Shown: positions 37,279 through 47,205, counted from the stretch's first letter. The stretch is DNA of 64,000 nt from Clostridiales bacterium (GCA_012840445.1 DULI01000007.1:124001-188000), one strand, 5' to 3'. A program made the numbers and translations. Notes: generated by a model from the sequence alone, not told the origin.

Positions 37279-38273
37279 TGATGAACTTCACAAAATTGCC
37301 CGGCACAAATATGGTGGAAACCTTCTGCATCATTAAATCATGTGAAAAGAAGCAAACTTCAAAAGGCAGTCCTTATCTTGATCTTTTGTTGTATGATACT
37401 GCCGGTGAAATCGCCGCAAAGCTGTGGGATTACAATGAAGATTGCCACGGCATATTTGCTGTGGATGATTTTGTTAAGGTCCGGGGCATACTGTCGTTAT
37501 ATAACGGCGTAGAACAGCTGCGAATAGAAAAGATTCGAAAAATCAACGATGAGGACAACATTAGAATCGAGGACTTTGTCCCCAGCGCCGAGTACCGCGG
37601 CGAAGATATGCTGGAGGAGCTTTTTGCGGCAATCAGTACCTTTGAAGACCCAGAACTTGCAAAAATCGCAACCGCGATATTGAATGAGTACAAAGAAAAA
37701 TTGCTTTATTGGCCGGCAGCCTACAAACTTCACCATGCAATACGCGGAGGGCTTCTATACCACACCCTGACCATTGTGCGGCTTGCGGAAAGCATTTGCA
37801 AGGTCTATTCGTTTGTCGACAGGGACCTGCTAATTGCCGGTGCCATTCTGCACGACATTGCTAAAGTAGAAGAATTTGAAATTACAGGTACAGGACTGGC
37901 TGCCGGGTATTCCACCGAAGGTAATCTGCTGGGGCATATAGTAAAAGGCGTGCTAAATCTTGAAAAGCTTGCCGAGCAGCTGGGCACACCGCGGGAAACC
38001 CTTATGCTGCTTCAGCATATGATTTTATCCCACCACGGTCAGCCCGAATACGGTGCTGCCGTGTTTCCCATGTTTATTGAAGCCGAACTGCTATCTCAAC
38101 TTGACCTTATGGATGCAAGGATGTACGAGATGGCGAAGGCACTTGAAACTACCGAGATTGGAGACTTTTCCCCAAGGCAATGGGCCTTGGACAACCGCCG
38201 GCTGTATAACCACGGCAGAAAGAAAATTAAAGCCAAAGCCAATTTGTTGGAAGCTGACCCTGATAGTGGATAA
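37278..38273 (+). CDS. yhaM: YhaM-type 3'-5' exoribonuclease
   Basis: This 331-aa protein has an N-terminal OB-fold (about 15-90) and an HD domain, with HAIRGGLLYHT, the HD pair in AILHDIAK and HMILSHHG. YhaM is a 3'-5' exonuclease that trims short RNA ends. Start at the first ATG (37278) or the adjacent one (37281); GAGAGG serves either. It overlaps purF and is probably translationally coupled. It ends at a bidirectional terminator. Confidence 0.92.
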   Translation: MMNFTKLPGTNMVETFCIIKSCEKKQTSKGSPYLDLLLYDTAGEIAAKLWDYNEDCHGIFAVDDFVKVRGILSLYNGVEQLRIEKIRKINDEDNIRIEDFVPSAEYRGEDMLEELFAAISTFEDPELAKIATAILNEYKEKLLYWPAAYKLHHAIRGGLLYHTLTIVRLAESICKVYSFVDRDLLIAGAILHDIAKVEEFEITGTGLAAGYSTEGNLLGHIVKGVLNLEKLAEQLGTPRETLMLLQHMILSHHGQPEYGAAVFPMFIEAELLSQLDLMDARMYEMAKALETTEIGDFSPRQWALDNRRLYNHGRKKIKAKANLLEADPDSG

Positions 38274-38290
38274 AAATTGCAATACATAAT

Positions 38291-38324
38291 AAAACCGCCA
38301 TATTAAATGGCGGTTTTATTTTTT
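38291..38324. terminator. Bidirectional terminator
   Basis: An 11-base stem (AAAACCGCCAT and ATGGCGGTTTT, 5-base loop) is followed by ATTTTTTT. It separates yhaM from the convergent third AraC gene. Confidence 0.92.
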
Positions 38325-39154
38325 TATTTTTTTAAATCGGAGGGCAGCTCTGGAAAATGCTTGACATAAGCTCTGTAGAAGGACGAGTAGTTGTTAAATC
38401 CGCACAAGCGGCTGGCGTTTGTCGCCGTCTCGCCGCTTAAAATGTATTCCCTTGCCCGCATCAGTCGTTTTATGGTGATGTAATCCAGCACCGAACAGCC
38501 GGTGGCCTTTTTAATCAGCCGGCTTATTTGAGATTTGCTCAAAAAAAACTGGCGGCTTAAAACCTCAAGCGAAAGCTCTTCATGAAGGTGCGCGTTTATA
38601 TAATCGATTATTAATTGTGAGGTGTTTCGGTTGGACGGATTCATTTCAAAGGTTTTTTTGAATATAAAAATGTTTTTAATTGCATTTAACAATGGGAGCA
38701 GATTGGTAATAATGTTAAGCCGCTGGTCTTCCCTTGTATAAGCAACCGAGACCATTTCCCGCAAATATGTAATACCGCTAATAGTGGTAAACTCCTGGTT
38801 GCGGTAGAGGTTAAGCTGTCCCAAAGGACGGTCTATAAAAGACTGCAACAGCTTTTTACTCGGATCAATCTTTTCAATTAATGTCGTAGGAAAATTGACC
38901 ATAATGCGCTCGTAGGGTTCGCTGCTGTCGATGTGCAGCTTATGGGTTTCGGCCGGCCGCATAATCAGTATACATCCCGGTTCAAGACAGTAGACATTAC
39001 CCTCTATTGTGTAATCGCCCTTCCCTCTGATAAAGCCCAAAATTTCGCACCATTCATGGGCGTGCATGGGGTAATCTTTATCCTCGGGAAACTCGTCTAT
39101 TGCGTGATGAATGCGCAAATCACTGTCTACATATTCGTACAGCCTGTGTATCAT
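38324..39154 (-). CDS. AraC-family regulator beside the GH115 enzyme
   Basis: This 276-aa regulator has an N-terminal cupin domain (PMHAHEWCEILGFIRGKGDY, EPGCILIMRPAETHKL) and a C-terminal AraC domain: LSLEVLSRQFFLSKSQISRLIKK and NASRLCGFNNYSSFYRAYVKHF. GAGGGTGAGGGT precedes the ATG. It is divergent from the giant GH115 gene. The intergenic region has three copies of a TTGCAAT-type half-site placed over both promoters, so negative autoregulation and activation of the enzyme gene are both plausible. Confidence 0.93.
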   Translation of the reverse strand: MIHRLYEYVDSDLRIHHAIDEFPEDKDYPMHAHEWCEILGFIRGKGDYTIEGNVYCLEPGCILIMRPAETHKLHIDSSEPYERIMVNFPTTLIEKIDPSKKLLQSFIDRPLGQLNLYRNQEFTTISGITYLREMVSVAYTREDQRLNIITNLLPLLNAIKNIFIFKKTFEMNPSNRNTSQLIIDYINAHLHEELSLEVLSRQFFLSKSQISRLIKKATGCSVLDYITIKRLMRAREYILSGETATNASRLCGFNNYSSFYRAYVKHFPELPSDLKK

Positions 39155-39172
39155 ACCCTCACCCTCTTAGAT

Positions 39173-39260
39173 ACATTGCAAATATAGCACATTTTGCGCC
39201 GATTTGCAATGTAACTTGCCATAATTAGCAATAGAATTACCATTTAGTATATTTTATAAT
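39173..39260. promoter_or_regulatory. Divergent araC/GH115 promoters with three AraC-type half-sites
   Basis: Site 1, ACATTGCAAAT (39173-39183), is the exact reverse complement of site 2, ATTTGCAATGT (39202-39212). Site 3, ATTAGCAATAG (39224-39234), repeats site 2 directly at a 22-base offset. The regulator promoter reads TTGCAA (39209-39204), 17 bases, TATATT (39186-39181), so its -35 lies inside site 2. The enzyme promoter has TATAAT at 39255-39260 and a poor -35 (TAGAAT, 39232-39237) overlapped by site 3. Confidence 0.6.
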
Positions 39261-39331
39261 AGATATGAATAAAAATATTGTGGTTGATAGAAAAATGTGT
39301 TGAAATTTTATAATGCAGAGGTGACGTTAAG

Positions 39332-42300
39332 ATGAAAAAGGGTGTTGTATCAAAAGCTATTGCTGTCTTATTGATTGCCACAATTGTCCTTAGTAATCTT
39401 CCCCTGTTTGTCATTCCAACCAGCGCACAAACAAACGGCTTTGTGTTGTATGACGGGACCGAATTAGCAGACATTTATGTTGACAGCGACAGCGACTTTG
39501 CACAGGTAATCCGAGCTGTAGGCGACCTTAAGCAGGATATAAATTCAGTTACCGGTAGCACGCCCAGAGTGCTTTCCTCTGCCGGAGAGCTTTCTCGCCG
39601 TGCAATTATAGTCGGTACTGTGGGCCGAAGCGAAGCTATAGACCAGTTGGTCGGTTCGAGACAATTAGATGTTTCCGATGTCGCCGGCCAATGGGAGGCT
39701 TTTACCATAAAAATAATTGAAAATCCCTTTGAAAATATAGACAGCGCCCTGGTAATTGCCGGAAGCGATAAGCGCGGTACCATTTACGGGATTTATGAGG
39801 TATCCCAACAAATTGGTGTTTCGCCCTGGCACTGGTGGGGCGATGTGCCCATTATCAAACGGTCACAAGTGATTCTTGATAGGGACCAAATTGAGATGGT
39901 TGATAAACCCGATGTAAAATACCGCGGTATATTTATTAACGACGAGGCAAATTTTGAATACTGGTCCAGGCATTTTGAAAATGATACCGACAGCCCCGGC
40001 ACACCTAATGCCGCTACATACGCCAAGGTATTCGAACTATTGCTGCGCCTTAAGGCCAACTTAATTTGGCCGGCCATGCACGAGTATTCCGACGCATTTA
40101 ACGCCATTATTAATCCCGAAACAGGCGTTTCCTATAATGCCGAAATGGCCGACCGGTACGGAATTATTGTCGGTTCATCCCATTGCGAGATTCTGCTGCG
40201 CAACAACGCAACCGAATGGGTACCGTGGTGCGAGCAGAATGCAGGCAAATACAATCTTGAAAAGGTTAACAACGACTGGAAAGCAAGCTATGACTACACT
40301 GTAAACCCCGAGGCCATGGAAGCCTACTGGGAAGAAGCGGTTGCGCGAAATTACAAATTTGAAAACCTGTATACCATAGGTCTTCGCGGGGTGCACGACG
40401 CGGCCATCAACTGCAGGGACCTTGAGGATAAGAGCATTCAGGGCAAGGCCGGTGTTGTAAAAAGCGCGGTTGAGGCACAGCTTCGCATTCTGAAAAAGTA
40501 TGAAGAAAAATATAAGCAGGAAACCGGCCAGGACATAACCTTCCCCAAAATCTACTGCGCATATAAAGAGGCCGCTGAGTATTTCCAGTATGACCTTTCG
40601 CTGCCCAGTGACACAATTATTGTATGGGCCGACGACAACCACGGATATGTGCGCCAGTTTGGCACCGATGAAGAGCTTAGCAGGTTCCCGGATATGGGGG
40701 TATACTACCACATCTCTTACCTTGGCGCGCCTGTAAGCTATCTGTGGCTTGCCACCACACCTTTGGGTCTTATTTATGAAGAAATGCTCAAGGCCTACAA
40801 TGCCGGTTCGGACGACTGCTGGATTTTAAATGTCGGCGACATAAAACCCGGAGAAATACCAACCGAATTTTTCCTGACAATGGCCTGGGACCACGACCGG
40901 TATAATGACCAGACCATTCCGGAATTTATAAAATACATAGCCGAGCGTGATTTTGGGCTTAATGACGAGGATGCGGCTACCGTTGCCGAAATTCTTGATA
41001 CCTACTATGCAGTCAGCAGCACCAAACGGCCCGAATTTCAGGGCAAAGATCAGGGGCCAGAGTACAGCATTATTCATTACGGTGATGAGGCGCAGCTTCA
41101 AATTAACCGCATGAAGGACGCGTGTGATAAATCCGATCGAATTTATAATAAACTGCCAGATCAATATAAGGACGCATATTTCCAGCTTGTGCACTACATG
41201 GTGCGTGCCAGCCGATTTACGCTTGAAAAGCATATCTACCAGCAGAAAAATCAGCTTTATTTAACCCAAGGCCGGTTTGCCAGCGTTAACGCGTATGCTG
41301 ACGCCTCGGTAAACGCCCATCGCCAAATACTGGCAGACCTAAAATACTACAACAAGGTCCTCTCGGACGGAAAATGGGACGGTATTATGGACCCCTACAA
41401 CGGAACCCGCAGTTTCCCCACCATTTCCAGCGACCCGAAAGTGACCTATGTCAGCCGGGATATGTCTGCCGAGGGAATAGGCTCGGTGTGCGAGGGGCAA
41501 ACTACCGGCGGCGAAGCGGTAACCCTTGAGTTCAACTTGTTAACCGATGATAAAAGATTTATTGACGTGTTCAACACAGGGCTTGCGGTTTGTGATTATA
41601 CCATTCAAACCGGAGAAATGATTAATATAGTAAAAGCTGATGGTTCCAGCTTGGATGTTGAAAATAACGGTGGTACAAAGACCTTTAGCAGCAGTGTAGA
41701 GGTCGAGGACCGGCTGATAGTCTCTATAGACTGGGACAAGGTCGGCACCGGTGTTACCAATACATCCATTGTGGTAAAAGACAATTTCGGGTTTGAAAAG
41801 ACCTATCCGGTAAAACTTACAAAACCCGCAATTGACCCTTATAGTGAAAGCACAAAGGGTTATTTCGAAACCAACGGCGAGGTAGCTATCGAGGCTGAAC
41901 ATTACAGCAAGAGTGTTGCGGTAAACGGCATGGAGTGGCGGCCGGTAAGCAGGCTTGGACGCGGTATAACCGCCATGAAAAACTATCCCGACCTTACCGG
42001 AAGCAGCCCCAGAATTGACCAAAACTATCAAACCGAGTCGCCCTACCTTGAATACAACATATATTTTGAAACCACGGGCAATTTCGAGGTCTCTTTCTAC
42101 CGCGTGCCCACACTTAACGAGGGATCCAACAAAACCAACCGTACAGCCTTCCAATTTAACAATGGCGCTATTCACCTGTTTAGAGGAAACAGCCTTGTAG
42201 GCGACGAGCACGGAAATACCACCTGGCGCAACGGGGTCAGGGAGCATATTGAGGTTATGAGGCATACCATTAATGTGCCCTCAACCGGTTGGCATACCAT

Positions 42301-45300
42301 CCGCATCTACCGTTGCGACGCGGGCACCATGTTCGACCGTATTGTGCTGCGCAATACCGCAACTGCGGCCAAACCGTCGGTACTGGGAGCCCCCGAAGGC
42401 TTTACTACCACCGCAGAATATACCCCTCCTGATATCGGTGTTCCGCCAGTATTCTTCTTAGATGATATCCAGTACGCCCAGCCCGATCCCAATAAAAAGT
42501 TCCTTTTCGATTTCAGCGCAAACGCCGCTGTAGCCAATGCAGGATATATTGGCATTGACAACGCCACAATTGGTTCGGCCGTTAAAGGATACAAATGGGA
42601 CGCCGCCACCTTTGGAAACGTAAAGGCTATTACCCGCAACGCCGACAAGGCTATAAGAGATCAAGGGTTTGTATACGGCAATTCCGATGCCGACATTACC
42701 ATTTATCTTCCAAAAGCCGGAAAATATGTTGTAGGTTTTGCAATGGGCGACCGCCAGTCCGGAGGCATGTCTATTAACAATATGTCCGTTAAGGCAAACG
42801 GTCAGCTACTGTTCAGCGGTTTCAATTTAGAATCCGGCCGGCTTATGGAAAAAGGATTTGTTGTAGATGTGGACGATAACCACTTAAAACTTGAGTTTTC
42901 GGGTAGCCCCTGGATACTTAACGCGCTGGAAATCGCCCCCTATACCCAACCCAACCAAGATGACGGAACCGGTGCCTTCAGGCCCGACGGCTTTGGCTAT
43001 ATAAATATTGAAGCCGAAGCCGCACTGGAGAACTCTGATTATGCCTGGATTGTGCAGGGACGCGACGCGGCTCAATCCAAATGGGTAGAAACCTACGGTA
43101 TCAGCGGAACCGGTATGTACAGCGGACCTAATATGGGCAACAACTTCAGCAATACCAACTACAACAGCAACTCCGGACCTAAGCTGCATTATAAAATAAA
43201 CTTCCCACAAGCGGGCAACTACAACATGTGGGTATTGGCCAAATCACAGGCCGATGCGGACGACTCTATTATAATCTCGCTTAACCAATCAACCGGAATT
43301 GTGCTTAATGATACCAAGGATACCGGCGGCGAGTTTAGATGGTTTAAGGTAGGCTCACAGATTTATGTGCCAACAGCCGGCGAGCATGTGCTCTCTATTT
43401 GGGAAAGGGAAGACGGCTTTGTTTTTGACAAATTCGTGCTGTCACAAAACAGCGCCGTGCCCGTAGACCTTGGCGGCAAGATGTGCCGTGAGGGCGCGAG
43501 CGTCGACCGGTCCGAGCTTGACACCTTAATTGCAAAAGCCGAAGGGCTAAATCCCGATAATTACCTTAAGAACCAGTTTGACAGCATGTTAGAAGCGCTT
43601 GACGAGGCGAAAAACATTTCGTCTTCGGCCACCCAGTCCGAGATAGACGCCGCTGTCGCAAAACTGTCAAACGCATTGGACAATATGATTGAATTATCGG
43701 TCATTAAAGCCGACGCCAAGACAGGGCTTGTTGGAAGGTACGAATTTGATGATTGGGGCAACTCGCTGAATAAAGACCAGCACGCTGTTCCCGCAGTCGT
43801 GGGCAACGCAGCGCCCCCCTTATTGGTCAACGACGCCGAAAGGGGCAGTGTTGTTAAAATCAATCCCGGCGGGACCTCCAATTATTCCATGGTTAAAATT
43901 CCTAACCCCTTATACGGTGATAGCCTTGCAAACGGTATGACCATATCTTTCTGGGCCAAGGGCGTATCGGCCGGCAACTACGAAATGTGGTGGACTGCCA
44001 CCGACAACTTCAACTTCATGTTCCTGTCCGGCGGGCTATATATGGGATATATAGGGTCAAGAGGATACATAGATGTCAACAAAGACAACCGCGCGGTTTC
44101 AGGCCTTAGAAGCAGCGAATGGAACCTGCTGACCATGACCGTTACCGACTCTGAAATGGCGCTGTATGTTAACGGCAAACAATACCTGACCTCTACTGAT
44201 TTAAGCTACACAAGCGGTCACGCGCTACCTGATTTAACAAGGGTAACCGACCTGCTTAGACAGGCCAAAACCATTGAGCTTGGCGGCAAAACCGAGTATT
44301 GGGGTTCGGGTAACTTCTATGCCGATGACTTTACCATCTACAACCACGCCTTAACCGCAGAACAGGTTGCTAAACTGGCCCTGTATGAACAGGCAGATGA
44401 TCCTACCGTTATAAAAATTGTTAACGTTATTGATCTTATAAATGCCCTGCCCGCGGTTGACGATTTGGTATCCCCAGATCATAAACAGGCCGTTGACGAG
44501 GCTAAAGCCGCGTATAATGCCTTAAGCGAAGATCAAAAGGCCGTTATAGACGAGTCTTTAAGGGCTAAGCTCGACGCCGCGGTCCAAAGAATACGTGAGC
44601 TTGAATACGACGAGGCCTACAATTTTGTAGAAATTATTTTAAACCTGCCTCCCATTGATGAGCTAAGTCTCGAACATGCGCCCGCAGTAGAAGAAGCAAA
44701 AACAATATACGAAACTCTAAGTGCAGAATTAAAATCAATAATTGAAGCACAAATTACAGAGATCTTTAATCAGGCTGTGAAAAAGATTAACCAACTTTAT
44801 GCGCAGCAGGTTATTGAGCTTATCGATGCGCTGCCGGCATTCAAGGATATTACTCTTGAGGATACCGGCGCAATCCAAGCCGCCAGGTCGTCATACGACG
44901 CATTGGCGGAGGATGCTAAATCATATGTGACCAACCTGCTAAAACTCAAAGCCGCAGAAACCAGGATTTGGGAAATTGCATCTGATCCTGAAGGCTATAC
45001 CGTTGTGTATTTAGATGATCTGGATGTTGTATCGGTAAACCACAACAAGTTCTGGTCTATTAAAGATAAGCCTACCTTTGAAGATGAGGGCAAGATAATC
45101 TATGCCGCCTACTGTCAGGAGGAATTCAACGAATTTGACCGCGGCTTACTGCAGAAGCCCAAATCTAAAGAAGAGTTGCAAAGTCAGGGAGTTGATTACA
45201 GCACCTTGACAATTCCTGTACCGGCAAATGCTGTCAAGTTCATCACTCTTTATGGCCGCGCATTTGGGGCCAGCACCCTGTCCACCAAGAAGGATGGCAC

Positions 45301-47164
45301 ACCCAACTATGGCGACAACGGCAAGAACTACATGGAAATTTACGCAGGCAACACCCTGTTAGCCACTGCCACACATGAGGATGGCACAGCAAAGCTTGTG
45401 GAATGCGAGATTCCAGGGGGTACTACCCAAATTGTAATCCGCAGCTATATAGGCGAACACAACTGGTTTGACCATATTATCTTTGGCAGGGCCAGATTCC
45501 TGGTGGATGAGAACAAGGATGTTGATGAAACCATTGCAGCCATTGACAGCATTGGCACCGTTACCTACAAAAGCGGCGCTGCTATTAAATATGCCCGCGG
45601 ATTGTATGATGGTCTGCTTGAAAACAAGAAGGAACTCGTATCAAACCGTGAAATACTCTTTGCTGCAGAGCAAACATACGAGCAAATTATCGACGATTTT
45701 GCAAACAGCATAAATATAACCGGCTGGACTACTAATACCTACAACTCTCCGTGGATGGAATTCACCACAAACGAGGAGAAGGATTTAACCCTTCAGGCAA
45801 TAATGGATGAAATCCTATATCAGTATAAAAACGGTAACAACATCGGGTTTGACCCCAACAAGCGCAATCTTGATCCTGACGGCCACCACGGCGGATTGGT
45901 ATTAGTACAGTTTGAAGCGCAGCCTAACGACAACGTTAACAATCCCTGGAACCATAATAACCGCTTGTGGGCATATGCTCAGGCGTCGTTTGTGGGAATA
46001 GCCTTCAGCTGTTCGGGTTATATGTCGGCCGGCACCGACCGCATTGCGTTGCTTGGTAATCAGTTCGTATACAACGGCAAAGTCTACCAGCAGTTCTGGG
46101 AATATTACAAATACCATGACGATATTGAAAAGGTTCCCTTTACCAAGATTCCGCTTACTCAGGTTAGCATGTTCCCCGGCAAATTAGGCGACTCAGATGT
46201 AACCAACAACAACTTCCGGTACGCTTTTGCCGAGTTTAACTACAGGGTCAAGGAAGACGGCAAAACATTAGGTATACCCGAAAGTGATGTGGAGTTCACC
46301 GCCAACGATACCTTGGCCTACCAGAAGTTTATAGGGCCAGACGGGGAAGCCTACATAGCCGGCAAGGTTGAGAACTTCTATAAATCTATCGACAATGCGT
46401 TTGTTGTAAACGGCGAAATCCTTGATGTAGTACTCGCGCTTGCTGAAACGGCTGCAGAGGCATTCTCAATTACCGGCGCACCCCTTGGCAGTGCTGCCGA
46501 TGGCAAGCAGATATTTGAGAATGGTTATGTCGAAAACGGCCAGTTCGTCGAGTTTAGCGATGTTACAAAGCTAATAACCGAAATTGACGACCTGCCTGAG
46601 GTGGAGGAAATTGATCACTACAACTACGAAAATTATGAAGCCAAAGTTGATGAGCTGGTAGAAGCATATGAAAAGCTGTCCGCGGAACAAAAGGCAGAGG
46701 TGCACAATAGCGGTAAACTGCTTGCCATTAGTGCCAGAATTGAAAAAATCAAAGAAGACTGGCAAAAGGCCAATGAGGTTATCTACTTAATCGACTTAAT
46801 ACCACTCGACATAGTATATGACAATTACGAAGAAGCAATGGAAATTGTAAAAGCAGCGAGACAGATGTACGATGCCTTAACCGAGGTTCAGAAATCTTTA
46901 GTCTATAACATCGATTACCTTGAAGATATTGAAAAACTGCCTCCCCCCATACCCCTTCCCGAGCCCATACGGGGCGACGTTGACGGAGACGGCAGGGTAA
47001 CAGTTACCGACATCGTTGCGGTCCGCAGCCATATCATGGGCAAAAGCAAGCTTGAAGACTCAAGAGCGCTTTGGGCTGCCAACGCTGACGAGGACGAGGA
47101 AGGCAACATCACAGTCGCAGACATTATTGCAATCCGCAGAAAAATTATGGGGCAGGACGTCTAA
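39332..47164 (+). CDS. Giant secreted GH115 alpha-glucuronidase-type protein with dockerin
   Basis: This 2,610-aa exported protein has a signal peptide (1-33). The GH115 unit (about 36-1010) shows SPWHWWGD, FINDEANFEYWSRHF, GLRGVHD and IVWADDNHGYVRQF; GH115 removes (4-O-methyl)glucuronic acid side chains from xylan or arabinogalactan. It is followed by two galactose-binding-like domains (1057-1206, 1224-1373), a FIVAR bundle, a LamG-like domain (1463-1686) and three helical LPxxxxI repeats (1693-1885). An NPCBM-like domain (1890-2053), an LGFP-like region (2130-2410), two more helical repeats and a dockerin (2547-2610) complete it. The second dockerin loop is unusual (DEDEEGNITVAD, Glu at position 5). 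Boundaries are approximate. Confidence 0.9.
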   Translation: MKKGVVSKAIAVLLIATIVLSNLPLFVIPTSAQTNGFVLYDGTELADIYVDSDSDFAQVIRAVGDLKQDINSVTGSTPRVLSSAGELSRRAIIVGTVGRSEAIDQLVGSRQLDVSDVAGQWEAFTIKIIENPFENIDSALVIAGSDKRGTIYGIYEVSQQIGVSPWHWWGDVPIIKRSQVILDRDQIEMVDKPDVKYRGIFINDEANFEYWSRHFENDTDSPGTPNAATYAKVFELLLRLKANLIWPAMHEYSDAFNAIINPETGVSYNAEMADRYGIIVGSSHCEILLRNNATEWVPWCEQNAGKYNLEKVNNDWKASYDYTVNPEAMEAYWEEAVARNYKFENLYTIGLRGVHDAAINCRDLEDKSIQGKAGVVKSAVEAQLRILKKYEEKYKQETGQDITFPKIYCAYKEAAEYFQYDLSLPSDTIIVWADDNHGYVRQFGTDEELSRFPDMGVYYHISYLGAPVSYLWLATTPLGLIYEEMLKAYNAGSDDCWILNVGDIKPGEIPTEFFLTMAWDHDRYNDQTIPEFIKYIAERDFGLNDEDAATVAEILDTYYAVSSTKRPEFQGKDQGPEYSIIHYGDEAQLQINRMKDACDKSDRIYNKLPDQYKDAYFQLVHYMVRASRFTLEKHIYQQKNQLYLTQGRFASVNAYADASVNAHRQILADLKYYNKVLSDGKWDGIMDPYNGTRSFPTISSDPKVTYVSRDMSAEGIGSVCEGQTTGGEAVTLEFNLLTDDKRFIDVFNTGLAVCDYTIQTGEMINIVKADGSSLDVENNGGTKTFSSSVEVEDRLIVSIDWDKVGTGVTNTSIVVKDNFGFEKTYPVKLTKPAIDPYSESTKGYFETNGEVAIEAEHYSKSVAVNGMEWRPVSRLGRGITAMKNYPDLTGSSPRIDQNYQTESPYLEYNIYFETTGNFEVSFYRVPTLNEGSNKTNRTAFQFNNGAIHLFRGNSLVGDEHGNTTWRNGVREHIEVMRHTINVPSTGWHTIRIYRCDAGTMFDRIVLRNTATAAKPSVLGAPEGFTTTAEYTPPDIGVPPVFFLDDIQYAQPDPNKKFLFDFSANAAVANAGYIGIDNATIGSAVKGYKWDAATFGNVKAITRNADKAIRDQGFVYGNSDADITIYLPKAGKYVVGFAMGDRQSGGMSINNMSVKANGQLLFSGFNLESGRLMEKGFVVDVDDNHLKLEFSGSPWILNALEIAPYTQPNQDDGTGAFRPDGFGYINIEAEAALENSDYAWIVQGRDAAQSKWVETYGISGTGMYSGPNMGNNFSNTNYNSNSGPKLHYKINFPQAGNYNMWVLAKSQADADDSIIISLNQSTGIVLNDTKDTGGEFRWFKVGSQIYVPTAGEHVLSIWEREDGFVFDKFVLSQNSAVPVDLGGKMCREGASVDRSELDTLIAKAEGLNPDNYLKNQFDSMLEALDEAKNISSSATQSEIDAAVAKLSNALDNMIELSVIKADAKTGLVGRYEFDDWGNSLNKDQHAVPAVVGNAAPPLLVNDAERGSVVKINPGGTSNYSMVKIPNPLYGDSLANGMTISFWAKGVSAGNYEMWWTATDNFNFMFLSGGLYMGYIGSRGYIDVNKDNRAVSGLRSSEWNLLTMTVTDSEMALYVNGKQYLTSTDLSYTSGHALPDLTRVTDLLRQAKTIELGGKTEYWGSGNFYADDFTIYNHALTAEQVAKLALYEQADDPTVIKIVNVIDLINALPAVDDLVSPDHKQAVDEAKAAYNALSEDQKAVIDESLRAKLDAAVQRIRELEYDEAYNFVEIILNLPPIDELSLEHAPAVEEAKTIYETLSAELKSIIEAQITEIFNQAVKKINQLYAQQVIELIDALPAFKDITLEDTGAIQAARSSYDALAEDAKSYVTNLLKLKAAETRIWEIASDPEGYTVVYLDDLDVVSVNHNKFWSIKDKPTFEDEGKIIYAAYCQEEFNEFDRGLLQKPKSKEELQSQGVDYSTLTIPVPANAVKFITLYGRAFGASTLSTKKDGTPNYGDNGKNYMEIYAGNTLLATATHEDGTAKLVECEIPGGTTQIVIRSYIGEHNWFDHIIFGRARFLVDENKDVDETIAAIDSIGTVTYKSGAAIKYARGLYDGLLENKKELVSNREILFAAEQTYEQIIDDFANSINITGWTTNTYNSPWMEFTTNEEKDLTLQAIMDEILYQYKNGNNIGFDPNKRNLDPDGHHGGLVLVQFEAQPNDNVNNPWNHNNRLWAYAQASFVGIAFSCSGYMSAGTDRIALLGNQFVYNGKVYQQFWEYYKYHDDIEKVPFTKIPLTQVSMFPGKLGDSDVTNNNFRYAFAEFNYRVKEDGKTLGIPESDVEFTANDTLAYQKFIGPDGEAYIAGKVENFYKSIDNAFVVNGEILDVVLALAETAAEAFSITGAPLGSAADGKQIFENGYVENGQFVEFSDVTKLITEIDDLPEVEEIDHYNYENYEAKVDELVEAYEKLSAEQKAEVHNSGKLLAISARIEKIKEDWQKANEVIYLIDLIPLDIVYDNYEEAMEIVKAARQMYDALTEVQKSLVYNIDYLEDIEKLPPPIPLPEPIRGDVDGDGRVTVTDIVAVRSHIMGKSKLEDSRALWAANADEDEEGNITVADIIAIRRKIMGQDV

Positions 47165-47169
47165 AACAG

Positions 47170-47205
47170 AAAACGGAGTGGGAATTTCCCACTCCGTTTT
47201 TATAA
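47170..47205 (+). terminator. Terminator after the GH115 gene
   Basis: A 14-base stem (AAAACGGAGTGGGA and TCCCACTCCGTTTT) with a 3-base loop is followed by TTATAATCTT. Confidence 0.9.

Noticed and set aside
41540-42265. A 241-codon open frame antisense to the GH115 gene
   Set aside because: Same reason: it lies wholly within a clearly coding region and has no features of its own.
46972-47160. EF-hand calcium protein instead of a dockerin at the GH115 C-terminus
   Set aside because: The two loops each followed by an IIxLRxxIM helix, and the position at the end of a secreted glycosidase, fit a type I dockerin better.
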